Virus record (IMG/VR): IMGVR_UViG_3300023284_000760
Coordinates: 1-42,852 of that record
DNA: 42,852 nt
Direction: 5' to 3' (one strand)
Source of the DNA: a virus
The translations under genes and the position numbers were made by a program. This document shows positions 8,501 to 17,678 of this stretch, piece by piece. Within the stretch, counting starts at the first letter, position 1; each line of letters opens with the position of its first letter. The notes below the pieces were generated by a model. That model saw only the letters and a program-made list of their open reading frames with translations. It had not been told where the DNA came from and did not search any database.

Positions 8501-9960
8501 ATCTGCTCCGCTTGTGATGCCGTTACATCCAGACGCAAAAGCGTACTCTTTACGGGCTCAGTAGTGGTAAAGCGCAACACCCTGTCCCTGGGAATACGGC
8601 CCTGTTTGCGCCATGACGGTATTTTCTGATAATTACCAATCTTGCCATAGGAGCGCGTACCGACTACCTCAAATGATCGCGCCCCATTATCCGAAATCTC
8701 CATCTTTAATTGCGGGTCCAAACCTGCAATGGTGCCAACTCCGGATTCCATCTTCGCCTTAATCTCACTGGCAAATAATGGAAACTGATCGGACTGAAAC
8801 GGCATTGATGTCTTTTGTCTGAATATGGTATCGCCATACTCGGTATGCACGTCCTTTTCCAGCACACCAATGCGACCATCAACCGAATCACCGACAATGA
8901 TATCGCCATACGCCGATACCACGTCTGTGACGCGCCATTTGCCGTCTACCACACCAGTCTGTCGCTCGTGCCATTCATCGCGTCCCGACAATGCACTGGT
9001 AGTAGCGTCATAAATAAAGGTCTTGGACGCTATACGCGTCGATTCAAAGGTAAAGGCTAAAAAGAAGTTGCCACCATAGGCATAGGTAAATGCAAACGCG
9101 TTTGCGATCTCATCCTCAGTAAACTCCTGAATGGCATTATCAATAGCCGATGTCGATATCTTTCTAGGTGAACCTTCCATGCGATATACGGCCGTCAATT
9201 CGTTAACGTCACCGCCTAGCCATACAAAAGAGTTGTCGAAATCGATAATGCCGAATTTTGCATGTAAGCCCTTTTGTATGTCACCACCTGGCACCCGCTT
9301 ATATGGAAAGCCTGTACCACCAATATTCTGGAATAATTCAAATGTATCCTCTCCTGGCACCCACAATTGGTTATGATTGACATGAGTGGCAATGATCTTA
9401 TCCGGCCTGACTTCGGCACTGCCAAAGTCCAAGGCATTATAGGAAGTCGGGTCATTGAGCTCGGACACGAAAAAAGTATTGCCATCTGTAGCAGTGAAAT
9501 TGAAAAAACCGTCCTTGAAACTGACGGTATCAGCTACTCCCGTTCCTTCGGCATTAAAATCAGTATCTGTTATTTCGGCCAGTGTGTCGGTAGTATTGTC
9601 GAAGGTATAAGCCTTGACTCCGGGCACAACAATAACCAGAAAGCGGCCATTATTCGCCAACGACACCCGACCAGAACCATCAATTGTGCCGTGATTAGTG
9701 ACCACATTACTGGAATCAAACGAGTACAGGGCGTTCTCGTTAATGAAATACGGCACACCATTAACGACTTGCGCGCCGCGGTTAATGCCGGTAATGGTTG
9801 CGCCTGTGAGTGTGCGGGTAGAAATACCACGCACATCAAACAGCGCACGAATATTCAGTGCTGATGCTTGTGGGATGATCGGTTCCCAGTTAATGCAGCG
9901 CTGTGCAGCCAGCGGCAGGGAATCCGACTGGTAAAAGCCTGTTGCTATTTCTAATTGCAT
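8497..9960 (-). CDS. Tail accessory factor / packaged-DNA stabilisation protein, P22 gp10-like, 487 aa
   Basis: Begins MQLEIATGFYQSDSLPLAAQRCINWEP. This start (YQSDSLPLAAQRCINWYPE-like) is diagnostic of the P22 gp10 family of beta-propeller-like tail hub proteins. The rest is repeated beta segments (e.g. FVWLGGDVNELTAVYRMEG ~260 and DVVSAYGDIIVGDSVDGRIG ~345). P22 gp10 is 472 residues and closes the portal channel by binding gp4. It follows the gp4-like gene with a 10-nt overlap. Confidence 0.92.
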   Translation of the reverse strand: MQLEIATGFYQSDSLPLAAQRCINWEPIIPQASALNIRALFDVRGISTRTLTGATITGINRGAQVVNGVPYFINENALYSFDSSNVVTNHGTIDGSGRVSLANNGRFLVIVVPGVKAYTFDNTTDTLAEITDTDFNAEGTGVADTVSFKDGFFNFTATDGNTFFVSELNDPTSYNALDFGSAEVRPDKIIATHVNHNQLWVPGEDTFELFQNIGGTGFPYKRVPGGDIQKGLHAKFGIIDFDNSFVWLGGDVNELTAVYRMEGSPRKISTSAIDNAIQEFTEDEIANAFAFTYAYGGNFFLAFTFESTRIASKTFIYDATTSALSGRDEWHERQTGVVDGKWRVTDVVSAYGDIIVGDSVDGRIGVLEKDVHTEYGDTIFRQKTSMPFQSDQFPLFASEIKAKMESGVGTIAGLDPQLKMEISDNGARSFEVVGTRSYGKIGNYQKIPSWRKQGRIPRDRVLRFTTTEPVKSTLLRLDVTASQAEQM

Positions 9961-10418
9961 TGCCGGCGTGCATTCGATGGATAGAATCTGGAATCACGCA
10001 AATTGCCAGGTGCATCGCCATCACCGACAAAGTTATTGTCCTCGTTGCCACTGCCAACCGGCAAGGTGTCCGGAAACTGCGAGGGATTAATTGCAATGGA
10101 CGCACGCAGAGAGTTCTTGCTGCGCCTTGCGCGCCTTTTCAGTGCCACACTTGGTGTGCGGCCGTATTCTGGCGCAATATAGATCGCCAAGTTGGCTTTC
10201 ATGGCGCCGATCGAGCCTAAATCTACAAATATCTCATCGGCGGTATCATCGAGCGATTCATAGCCGACATCGATACCGTCGACGTTCCACTCGTTCATCA
10301 TGTCATTGAGTGCAGCCAGTCCGTCCACACCTTCGGCCGGTGTTACACCCGATTCAGCGACACGAATTTCAAGCAGTGACAATGCACCCGTAACAATATC
10401 AAGGACTGTGGTAACCAT
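9951..10418 (-). CDS. Head-tail adaptor, P22 gp4-like, 155 aa
   Basis: Starts MVTTVLDIVTGALSLLEIRVAE and carries GLAALNDMMNEWNVDGI and ANLAIYIAPEYG, which match the helical core of P22 tail accessory factor gp4 (166 aa). In that family gp4 binds the portal ring and recruits gp10. The gene begins inside the end of a 41-codon small gene and runs into the gp10-like gene, giving a coat - gp4 - gp10 order as in P22. Confidence 0.9.
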   Translation of the reverse strand: MVTTVLDIVTGALSLLEIRVAESGVTPAEGVDGLAALNDMMNEWNVDGIDVGYESLDDTADEIFVDLGSIGAMKANLAIYIAPEYGRTPSVALKRRARRSKNSLRASIAINPSQFPDTLPVGSGNEDNNFVGDGDAPGNLRDSRFYPSNARRQCN

Positions 10419-10524
10419 AGTTTGCTTTCCCTTTGATCAGGTGTAGCAAAAACTCGTATATATCAGCGTCCGACATATCGTGCATCACTGAGAGGAAATA
10501 CATCGTTGTTTCCTCATCGGACAT
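10399..10524 (-). CDS. Small protein, 41 aa, between coat and gp4-like genes
   Basis: From ATG 10524 the frame reads MSDEETTMYFLSVMHDMSDA and continues as a helix (YEFLLHLIKGKANYG) to TGA 10399, overlapping the start of the gp4-like gene by 20 nt. The frame stays open upstream as far as the coat stop but has no better start. The composition is protein-like. Function unknown. It could act by translational coupling to gp4. Confidence 0.5.
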   Translation of the reverse strand: MSDEETTMYFLSVMHDMSDADIYEFLLHLIKGKANYGYHSP

Positions 10525-10607
10525 TTCCGCTACAGCAGCCTTATGCCAGGAAAGGGAGCCGGGCGCACCGCACCCGACATCCCCGTCTTGAACATAAGCC
10601 TTCGCGT

Positions 10608-11876
10608 TTATGCTACACCGTAACCGTGGCCCGCGAAGAACGGGTTAAGGACCGCATATGCCGGCAGCAGATCAAACCTGACCTTCTGCACGTTCGCATC
10701 ACCATCCGCATACTTGCTAACTCGCAAGCTGAAGCCGTCCTGTGTGGTCACCGTAGTGTCCGTCGAGAACAACTTCGGCAGCTTCACCGATGCCAGACTG
10801 AAAGCCTGCGGGTGATAGAACAGATTCGGCTGAACCGTGGTGGCCGAAGGCGTGATGATAGTGGCTATCGCATCGTCCGCAATCGCAATATCGACCGTGT
10901 CGTACTGCTTAATTGTGTCGAAGATTGCCGGAGACGATACGGTGAACGTGATTACACCCAACGAGGCCGTCGCGTCAGCCAAAGTCACACCGCGCCACGG
11001 GATTTTCGCGCCCGAGGCATCCAGTGCCGGGTTTCTTGTCGCCTGGTTCAAAATGGAACTAGTCGGGATCTCAATAACCGAACCTGCAGAAACCACCGCT
11101 GAAGCGGTTATGGCATCGATAACGATCGTCTGTTGCATCGTATCCTTTGCAGCCACATACGTCGGCGTCGGAGCACCCATAACCGCTCCGACTAGGTCCG
11201 CGGACGTCGCTTGGGTAACCGAGGCCAACGCATTCGACGTTAGAGCCCGCAGTCCACCAAAGTCACGACTGATCTGCGCCTTCTCCCACGCAGTCTGCAC
11301 TAGGGAATCAGCCGCGGTGAGTGCATTTTGCAGATTCGCCATTGCGACCTGCTCGAACGGGTTCATGATGTAATACCACGGCATATCGCTGGGAACACCA
11401 GTAGCTGCCATCAACGCACCCGCGTTGGCGACCTCTGACCAGGCATTAATAGCCTGACCGGGCGTACCCTGAACCATGCCGGAGTTCTTCATCATGAAAC
11501 TTGCGAAGTCCGTTTCCAGGTCCGTGACAATGCGCCGAGCCATTGGTGCCAGGATCTGATCAAGCTGATCCAACTCCAGCGCCTCTTCGACATTGTTCCA
11601 ATCAACGGTAGTGGTGAAGTACTGCTGCACTGTCGCCGTTGCCTTACCGGAGATAATGCTGTCCTTTGTGATGCCGGAAACATCACCAGCGGCTGACCGG
11701 GTCACGGTGTAGTCGTGCGGACGCTTGATGTCCACAGTCGTGCCACTTGCCGGCGTGAATTTACCCTCGAAAAGCTGCGTGTTGACGGTCTTGGTGATCA
11801 CTCGATTTGACTCGAAATGCTTCAAGAACACGCGCATCAGCTTGCGGGTGACGTTACTCGTGAGGTCGTTGGCCAT
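10608..11876 (-). CDS. Major capsid (coat) protein, P22 gp5-like, 422 aa
   Basis: Starts MANDLTSNVTRKLMRVFLKHFE. Residues 1-130 follow the HK97-fold start of the P22 coat family: N-arm helix, then FEGKFTPASGTTVDIKRPHDY, then the E-loop and spine-helix region WNNVEEALELDQLDQ. The central part (~200-330) probably holds the inserted I-domain-like beta barrel characteristic of gp5 (430 aa in P22). It builds the icosahedral head together with the adjacent scaffold. It is 14 nt after the scaffold gene. Confidence 0.95.
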   Translation of the reverse strand: MANDLTSNVTRKLMRVFLKHFESNRVITKTVNTQLFEGKFTPASGTTVDIKRPHDYTVTRSAAGDVSGITKDSIISGKATATVQQYFTTTVDWNNVEEALELDQLDQILAPMARRIVTDLETDFASFMMKNSGMVQGTPGQAINAWSEVANAGALMAATGVPSDMPWYYIMNPFEQVAMANLQNALTAADSLVQTAWEKAQISRDFGGLRALTSNALASVTQATSADLVGAVMGAPTPTYVAAKDTMQQTIVIDAITASAVVSAGSVIEIPTSSILNQATRNPALDASGAKIPWRGVTLADATASLGVITFTVSSPAIFDTIKQYDTVDIAIADDAIATIITPSATTVQPNLFYHPQAFSLASVKLPKLFSTDTTVTTQDGFSLRVSKYADGDANVQKVRFDLLPAYAVLNPFFAGHGYGVA

Positions 11877-11890
11877 GCTCTAGCTCCTAA

Positions 11891-12649
11891 TCATTCGTAC
11901 TTGGCCCCCTCTTCCCATTCTTCCTTCATTTCAGGAGCCCCACCACCTTTGAGAGTGATGGGTGGGTCAGGCGCGGTACTTGTTTGTGGTTTCAGCAAAG
12001 AGGCTTTGGCCCTGATATCACCATTCAGATGATTGACCAGCTGCAACACAGACATCCCGTTCATTTCCTCAAGTTCGACAGGATTGTCAGCGAGATACTG
12101 TACAAACAACGGCCCATCCGGATCTTCCAACAAAACATCCTGAAAGTTCTCAGATATACCGTATGCAATGACCGTATCCGCCGCTTTTTTCGTTACAACC
12201 GGATTCAGACCATGCGTGACCATATTGGCGTCAAAACCTGCGACCTTCTCTTTGATCGCTGCCTCTTCACCGGCCAAGCGAGCCTCGTCCTTTTCTTTCC
12301 GTGCTTCCGTTTGCCGTGTTACTTCCGCGCCTTGTTCCGCTTTTGCCACAATTTTCTCGTCACGTGCCGCTACATCCGCTTCGTAAGTTTCCGAATCCCG
12401 ATTAGGCACAGGCGGTATTTCGACCTTGACCTGTTGTCCTTTCAGATCATCCAGTTCTTGCTGTAGACCGTCCGCCCGCTGTTCCGCTGTTGTCCTGCCG
12501 CGCTCCTCGTCTCTGAACTTCTTGTGCTGAACATTGACGTCTTTCTGGTGCTTATCCAGGGCAATAAAACCATCGTGCGTTTCTTCCGGTGGCGTTTCCT
12601 CGCCGGGTCCTGCCTCTTCACTTCCCACATTTAATTCAGGATCTTGCAT
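11891..12649 (-). CDS. Scaffolding protein, P22 gp8-like, 252 aa
   Basis: Highly charged and helical: a long Lys/Glu/Arg/Gln coiled-coil segment covers residues ~25-125. The C-terminal end is a short basic/acidic helix-turn (KGGGAPEMKEEWEEGAKYE), the part that in P22 gp8 binds coat protein. Position between portal and coat is exactly that of gene 8 (303 aa in P22). It directs procapsid assembly and is expected to leave the head before DNA packaging. Confidence 0.88.
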   Translation of the reverse strand: MQDPELNVGSEEAGPGEETPPEETHDGFIALDKHQKDVNVQHKKFRDEERGRTTAEQRADGLQQELDDLKGQQVKVEIPPVPNRDSETYEADVAARDEKIVAKAEQGAEVTRQTEARKEKDEARLAGEEAAIKEKVAGFDANMVTHGLNPVVTKKAADTVIAYGISENFQDVLLEDPDGPLFVQYLADNPVELEEMNGMSVLQLVNHLNGDIRAKASLLKPQTSTAPDPPITLKGGGAPEMKEEWEEGAKYE

Positions 12650-12665
12650 TGCTACTTACTCCGCT

Positions 12666-14762
12666 TTAAGGCTGTTCCGCTTGCGACTCTCGTATCTGAG
12701 CCGCTTGGTCAATAAATGCTTGTACTCCGCCTGGTCCACTGATGGTCTCAAGGCCCATTGCCTCGCGCATCTTCTCCCAGGTATCGGCGTGCTTGTTCAA
12801 TACTTCCGCTGACATCTTGATGAGTTCCATCGCCTCTTTCATCGAGGCGCGATCGTCATCACGCTGTGCATTCGCTATTTTCTCATCCAGTTCCCGATCT
12901 TTGCGTGCTTCCGCAATGGCCGCTATCTGAACCTTGTCGTCCGCATTCTCAGCCTCTGCCCGCAATGCCTTTTCAAGTGGATCTGGCGGCGGCTCTGGCT
13001 GAGCCTCGAGGAACTCTTTCTCATCGTCCGTCATTTGTTCCTCGGGTATTTGACCGGATACTAACATCTTTTGCCGGGCACGCTCTGCAAGTACGTCAAA
13101 GCCGGGGGCATTAACGCTCTTATAGAACACATCACGACCATCTTCAATGATACTGGGATCAATACCAGCGATTTCAACAACGGAGTTCACGGTCTCAGTC
13201 TGACGATTCTTGAAGGACTTCGACACGTTGCAGGTAACATCGTACACACCCTTTGAAAGATCAATAACCTCAACAGGCTCGCCAGTTTGCTCATCGATAA
13301 TGCGCTCATTCAATGTGACCATTTCGTCGCTCTGATCTTCATTGATAATACGCACTTGCCGCTTGGTATCGTAAACCCTGGGAATAGCCAGCATCAGAAT
13401 CTTGCCAGTATGGCACAAGGCAATCTGTTTTGAGCGAGTGTACTTGTAATTACGGGTATCACCACGGTTTTGTTTCAGCTCTACCGCAAGACCAGACTGC
13501 AGGCCCAAAGGCTGTCCGGGCAACTGATCTATGCCGGCCGTTGACTGCAGATTCTGCAGCATGGACTGACTTGTTACCTCAAGTCCGGGATTAATCTCCG
13601 CCCCACCTATCTTGAACGGCGGCGGCGCTTCCGGATCAGGCTCCCATGGCAATACCGGATCAGAACTGACATTAAGCTGCTCCCATGCAACACGATCACC
13701 ACCAATTTGTGTCTTTGTGGCAAGAATCTTGGCAAGCGGTGCCAATGCCCCCTCTTCGACCTTGCGACTTTCGGTGTAATTATAGATGCGCTGTGCATCC
13801 ATCTTCTTGGTGACAATGCCCCAATAATTACGGATCTTGCGGCGTATTGAAAAGTTGGCGTATTCCGGCACAATCGGAATCAGTTCAAACACTGTGTCCT
13901 GCACTTTCGTCAGCCAGTCATCGCCATCGAAGATGCGTGTCTTGACCTGATCCATTTCCCGCTCACGACTGCGCACCTCTGTCGCACCTTGCTTGGCGAG
14001 TTCGTCCTTGATCTTCTGGAATCGTTCGTCATCAACATACACAGCGCCATTGGACAACTCGACAATGCGCCGCGTGATCTTTTCCTTGTACAGAATCTCA
14101 CCAACTACAACCACTTCTGCGACACGATCCGTTGACGAAATATTGTCGCCAACACTGACCGATTTGCCTTTGCCTTCGGGAAACTCTTTCTCATAATCCG
14201 ACTTGATCATGGCCGTCAGAACAAAGCAGTAATTGGCATCCTCATGCGTCTGCAACATGGAGTTCGGATCAAACCACACACGATCCACATAGTCTGCAAT
14301 GGGATCGATAAACAAGTCTTGATCAAAGGTATTGTTCTCGCCCCAGCGTTGATTCACACGCCAACCATCCAGGCCGGCACGCACAGTAAATCGTGTTGAT
14401 GCATCATAAATATCGCTAGCATTCGAGAGGTTCTGGATGTTGCGGATCAAGCCGTCATAGGTCTTGGCCAAATCCTTGGTCGCATCACCGCCCGCCGGCA
14501 GGATCTGAATGTCGAAATCCTTTTGCTCAATAGCGCCGGCAATGTCATCGACCAGATCATTGCATTTGTCCAGCGTATAACGCGGCCTGCCCTTGAATGC
14601 TTTGGCCGCAAGGTCATCCCACTGACCGTCCTTGTCATCGAGAAATGTATGTACCTCACGCACAATATCGCGCACATCTGATTCATTGGACTGGGCCTTG
14701 CGCAGCAGCGTCAGGACTGCGCCGTGACTTTCGAAACCCTTGTCAGTATCGTCGTCAGCCAT
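12666..14762 (-). CDS. Portal protein, P22 gp1-like, 698 aa
   Basis: Chosen start is ATG 14762 (MADDDTDKGFESHGAVL), overlapping the upstream gene's stop by 8 nt; a start further upstream would add 23 unlikely residues. Features of the P22 portal family are visible: the N-terminal helix with RKAQSNESDVRDIVREVHTF; GRPRYTLDKCNDLVDDIAG (~60-80); the wing domain with RVWFDPNSMLQTHEDANYCFV (~170-190); and a C-terminal acidic helical barrel (LDEKIANAQRDDDRASMKEAMELIKM, ~640). P22 gp1 has 725 residues. It forms the dodecameric DNA channel at one head vertex and docks with terminase and the gp4-like adaptor. Confidence 0.95.
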   Translation of the reverse strand: MADDDTDKGFESHGAVLTLLRKAQSNESDVRDIVREVHTFLDDKDGQWDDLAAKAFKGRPRYTLDKCNDLVDDIAGAIEQKDFDIQILPAGGDATKDLAKTYDGLIRNIQNLSNASDIYDASTRFTVRAGLDGWRVNQRWGENNTFDQDLFIDPIADYVDRVWFDPNSMLQTHEDANYCFVLTAMIKSDYEKEFPEGKGKSVSVGDNISSTDRVAEVVVVGEILYKEKITRRIVELSNGAVYVDDERFQKIKDELAKQGATEVRSREREMDQVKTRIFDGDDWLTKVQDTVFELIPIVPEYANFSIRRKIRNYWGIVTKKMDAQRIYNYTESRKVEEGALAPLAKILATKTQIGGDRVAWEQLNVSSDPVLPWEPDPEAPPPFKIGGAEINPGLEVTSQSMLQNLQSTAGIDQLPGQPLGLQSGLAVELKQNRGDTRNYKYTRSKQIALCHTGKILMLAIPRVYDTKRQVRIINEDQSDEMVTLNERIIDEQTGEPVEVIDLSKGVYDVTCNVSKSFKNRQTETVNSVVEIAGIDPSIIEDGRDVFYKSVNAPGFDVLAERARQKMLVSGQIPEEQMTDDEKEFLEAQPEPPPDPLEKALRAEAENADDKVQIAAIAEARKDRELDEKIANAQRDDDRASMKEAMELIKMSAEVLNKHADTWEKMREAMGLETISGPGGVQAFIDQAAQIRESQAEQP

Positions 14763-14946
14763 TATTTTCTCGCAACACTTCTGCCGCTTTCTCGAATATG
14801 TCGGCAGCAACCAGCTTATCGACGCCCTCATTCAATTCAATGAGCCACTGGGTCTTCCCTGTATCCCCAATCCGAACGCCAGTTATGAATGATTCAAGCT
14901 CATAGTCTGGTTTTGCGTGACGACGATCTAGAAACGATTTAACCAT
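14755..14946 (-). CDS. Small protein, 63 aa, paralogue of 28978-29163
   Basis: ATG 14946 overlaps the terminase stop by 8 nt, and the end overlaps the portal start by 8 nt, so it is tightly coupled in the packaging operon. Sequence MVKSFLDRRHAKPDYELESFI.GVRIGDTGKTQW...FEKAAEVLRENNG aligns over its full length with the 61-aa early protein at 28978-29163. An alpha/beta fold is likely; there are no metal or catalytic motifs. The function of this family is not known to me. Confidence 0.8.
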   Translation of the reverse strand: MVKSFLDRRHAKPDYELESFITGVRIGDTGKTQWLIELNEGVDKLVAADIFEKAAEVLRENNG

Positions 14947-16372
14947 AAACACTCGCAAACTTTAGCGGTGCGTCCGATTGCTTGGGCGGTGGAGTGGCAA
15001 GGCTCATCATCATGGAATCAGCCATGTTCGGTGATGCAATTGCTGGCTTTTGACGTGCCATTTCTTCCTTACTCATGATTTGAATCAGCCCAATGCCATT
15101 CGGTCTCCTCGGTATTCTACACACTTCGGCTCGCAATGCAGCCATATTAGAGATGTTGGACGATAAGCTGATGAGTTCATCAGGATCGATGTATTTGCCT
15201 TTCTCCACTGCTTGGTAAGCTTTGTAAAACCTATCGCGTAACATCCAGTAGTACTGCGCACGTCTATTCTTGAACGTCTCCTCGTTGCTCTTCGCCCTCA
15301 CATTCGAATGGCTATCGACCCGCTGATAGGTCTGTTTCGGGTTGTCGACGCCCTTGCCACCACGAAACTCAACGTGCTGCATTTTCTTGCCGGCGATAGA
15401 TTCCAACGTCTGCCGGCGCAGGCTTGCACCCAATCCATCACAGTCCCAAATGTATACGTCAGCTTGTTCATTGATGGCGTAGTCCACTGCCCAGTCACAG
15501 CCCTCGTTCACATCCAAGCCAGCTTTTTCCTGCACGTCCAGAATCACTGAACCATGCCGCAAACACAGCCCCTTATCGTCCGGTCCTTTATCAGACGGAT
15601 CGTGGGATACCACCTTCACACCTTTCGGCACAAAACCGAGCTTCACGTGTGCGTCAATAGCCGCATCGAACCACTCGGCCGGAATAATACTGTTTTCAAC
15701 ATGATCACTGAATGCGCCCTCCCAGATATGATCGTATTCGGCCCGCGGCAGATTCTCTTTGTCCCACAGACGTTCAGATTCGAGCTCCGCCGGAAACCAC
15801 GGATTGTCTCGCCAGTTCATGACGATGATCAGATGCAAGTCGTCCTCATATATGCCATCACGTGTGAGTTCTTTCAGATACGGCACAATGAAGCGCTTGC
15901 TGAATGGATCGGCACTACTCTTGGGATTGGCCGTAAAGAACAGCTGTGAGCCTTCGGCACGTATGGTTGGCGTCAAGTCCTGGATGGACTCCTTGCTGAG
16001 TGTCTGCGCTTCCTCAATCCACGATGCCTTGAATCCTTGCGCGGATTTGACTGCACTGGAGTTCCTGGCAAAGCCCTTGAAACGAAAGCCACCGCCAGTC
16101 AGACAGTCGATCTTCTGCTCCATGCAGTTAAAGCCCTGCAGCTGCAATCGATCCTGAATCAGCATCTTCAACAGTTTGTGTACCGAGTCATCGATGGACG
16201 ATTGAAACTCACGCCCGCAGAGAATATCAGCAGCCTCGGTCTGTGCCTTCATGGTCAAAAAGCCACCCATGCTCTCGCTCTTAGCCGAGCCGCGGCCACC
16301 AATCAGGACAATGAAGCGTTTGATGCTGGTCAGAACGGGCAAGAACTTACTCGGGACTTGGAGTTTCGGCAC
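14939..16372 (-). CDS. Terminase large subunit, 477 aa
   Basis: The N-terminal ATPase has a Walker A motif GGRGSAKS (residues ~25-32) and a Walker B-like IEEA (~118-121), followed by LTPTIRAEGSQLFFTANP (motif III/coupling region). The C-terminal nuclease shows the acidic residues expected of an RNase H-like fold: SHDPSD (~255), WDCDGLG (~310) and ADSMMM (near 455). The pattern fits the Terminase_3/PBSX-type large terminases of headful-packaging phages. It cuts concatemeric DNA and pumps it through the portal. It starts inside a 43-codon membrane gene and is followed at once by the 63-aa gene and the portal. Confidence 0.95.
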   Translation of the reverse strand: MPKLQVPSKFLPVLTSIKRFIVLIGGRGSAKSESMGGFLTMKAQTEAADILCGREFQSSIDDSVHKLLKMLIQDRLQLQGFNCMEQKIDCLTGGGFRFKGFARNSSAVKSAQGFKASWIEEAQTLSKESIQDLTPTIRAEGSQLFFTANPKSSADPFSKRFIVPYLKELTRDGIYEDDLHLIIVMNWRDNPWFPAELESERLWDKENLPRAEYDHIWEGAFSDHVENSIIPAEWFDAAIDAHVKLGFVPKGVKVVSHDPSDKGPDDKGLCLRHGSVILDVQEKAGLDVNEGCDWAVDYAINEQADVYIWDCDGLGASLRRQTLESIAGKKMQHVEFRGGKGVDNPKQTYQRVDSHSNVRAKSNEETFKNRRAQYYWMLRDRFYKAYQAVEKGKYIDPDELISLSSNISNMAALRAEVCRIPRRPNGIGLIQIMSKEEMARQKPAIASPNMADSMMMSLATPPPKQSDAPLKFASVYG

Positions 16373-16478
16373 TGTTCCGCCTTATCAAATCTAGAGCTTG
16401 AAGACCAATATATGACCATCCAATAATTACACCAAGAAAAACGACGAATGCCGTTAACTGCCAATACCATGCATACAT
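16347..16478 (-). CDS. Small membrane protein, 43 aa, in the packaging operon
   Basis: ATG 16478 lies 3 nt after the upstream stop, and the AAGGAG within that gene's last codons is a good ribosome site. The peptide has a single hydrophobic helix (WQLTAFVVFLGVIIGWSYIG) and a polar tail ending AETPSPE. Its end overlaps the terminase start by 26 nt. Function unknown. Its place between the two terminase genes is unusual. Confidence 0.65.
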   Translation of the reverse strand: MYAWYWQLTAFVVFLGVIIGWSYIGLQALDLIRRNSAETPSPE

Positions 16479-16481
16479 TAT

Positions 16482-16892
16482 CTACTCCTTTGCATCTTTC
16501 ACCAACAGGGCGATCGTCAGGCGATCGACGGTCACGGTAGGCACGTTGTGATGTATCCAAGGGCTTATGTGCACCAGGGTGCCTTTGTCGGGATGAAACG
16601 GCACGCCTTCAATCAATATCGGGTCGCACGCCTCCGGATAGAACAACATCACATGCTCTCTGTGTGCGTGGTCCGGCACCTCGCCGCCTACCGGCTTCCA
16701 TACTGCAAACAACTTGTGCCAGTCATCACCGGGAACCGGACACTCAGCGCGCATCACCTTCGCCAGTAAATGCCAGCGGTCAGTCTTGGCGATCTCCTCC
16801 GCCTCAATTTTAGCCAAACGCATCAGCTCCGTCGTGTCCTCGGTTGAGATCAGGTGAGGCTTGCACACGCACCAGGATGGGTCAGTCGGCAT
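16482..16892 (-). CDS. Probable cupin-fold protein, 136 aa, between the terminase genes
   Basis: Best start is ATG 16892 (MPTDPSWCVCKPHL), overlapping the small-terminase stop by 11 nt. The C-terminal half shows a double-stranded beta-helix pattern: GEVPDHAHREHVMLFYP, then PFHPDKGTLVHISPWIHHNVP, then DRLTIALLVKD. The histidines (HAHREH and IHHNVP) could be metal ligands. Proteins of this sort occur between terS and terL in some phages; their role is unknown. The cupin or 2OG-oxygenase-like fold is an inference from the pattern. Confidence 0.75.
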   Translation of the reverse strand: MPTDPSWCVCKPHLISTEDTTELMRLAKIEAEEIAKTDRWHLLAKVMRAECPVPGDDWHKLFAVWKPVGGEVPDHAHREHVMLFYPEACDPILIEGVPFHPDKGTLVHISPWIHHNVPTVTVDRLTIALLVKDAKE

Positions 16893-17331
16893 GACCGGGC
16901 TCCACCACCTCCACCGTCCAAGCCATTGCAATCGGCTTGCCTTCAGCCCCAGTAACCTCACGCCGATCACGCCATCGGGTGGGCTGCCTGTTCTTCAACC
17001 AGAAAATGCCAGCTGCAGTATCGGGCGGGTAATGTTTGGTCAATTCAGTTTGCGTGATCTTGCCCTGATAATTGCTGATATGCACATCAGAATGTGAGTA
17101 GCCATTGGCACGCTGATACAAACTCTTGGCCACATTAGAATCAGCTAACTCCTTGCCTTCCCTTATGGACTCAAGAAATTCAGGGTGTTCGTTCTTCCAA
17201 TTATTGATCGTTGTTTCGGAAACCCCAAAGAAATCAGCAAGATCCTTATCCGTCGCACCCATCAGGCACGCCTTCTTGGCCTGCTTGGATGTCTTCTTTG
17301 GATCGTATTCTGATGGTCTTCCAGCTGGCAT
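16882..17331 (-). CDS. Terminase small subunit, 149 aa
   Basis: The N terminus MPAGRPSEYDPKK leads into a helix-turn-helix (ACLMGATDKDLADFFGVSE then TTINNWKNEHPEF, residues ~21-51). The conserved middle of terminase small subunits follows (LYQRANGYSH.DVHIS.YQG and KHYPPDTAAGIFWLKNRQP.RWRDR). It recognises the pac site and stimulates the large subunit. The pac site is often inside this gene in headful phages, but I cannot locate it from sequence alone. Confidence 0.93.
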   Translation of the reverse strand: MPAGRPSEYDPKKTSKQAKKACLMGATDKDLADFFGVSETTINNWKNEHPEFLESIREGKELADSNVAKSLYQRANGYSHSDVHISNYQGKITQTELTKHYPPDTAAGIFWLKNRQPTRWRDRREVTGAEGKPIAMAWTVEVVEPGHAD

Positions 17332-17334
17332 TAT

Positions 17335-17619
17335 TTAGTCCGCCTTGCCAACATGCTCATGAACAATATCAGCCATGCGCTCTTCCTTGTCGCCGTGATT
17401 AATGTCCCAAGGTCCACCACACCAATCACCATCGCTTGGACGCATCACAGTATAGTCCTCGTTGCCATCATCATCGAGTGTCTGCCAAATGACAGCAAAC
17501 GGATATTTGATATCCCTAGCTCTCATCAGGTCACACAAAACAACAAACGCCCTACGCATATCGGCCTGCTTTAGTGTTTCCTGATACTTCGCTTCTTCTT
17601 CCACTGTTCGCTTATTCAT
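17335..17619 (-). CDS. Hypothetical protein, 94 aa, upstream of terminase
   Basis: Starts MNKRTVEEEAKYQETLKQAD after GGAAGG. Acidic and soluble, with PFAVIWQTLDDDGNEDY in the middle and a His/Asp-rich C terminus (MADIVHEHVGKAD). Ends 3 nt before the small-terminase start, so co-expressed with packaging genes. I do not recognise the family. Confidence 0.7.
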   Translation of the reverse strand: MNKRTVEEEAKYQETLKQADMRRAFVVLCDLMRARDIKYPFAVIWQTLDDDGNEDYTVMRPSDGDWCGGPWDINHGDKEERMADIVHEHVGKAD

Positions 17620-17678
17620 GTTCCGCTTCCTTCCGTTAATTAATGTTCCGTTTGGTCAGTATAGATCCACGTGAAACC

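Noticed and set aside
10506-11102. 198-codon plus-strand frame over the coat gene
   Set aside because: Antisense shadow of the clear P22-type coat gene; Arg/His/Cys-rich composition with no ribosome site or family resemblance.
15554-16157. Plus-strand frames opposite the large terminase (131, 132, 129 codons)
   Set aside because: Antisense shadows of a gene with clear ATPase and nuclease motifs.
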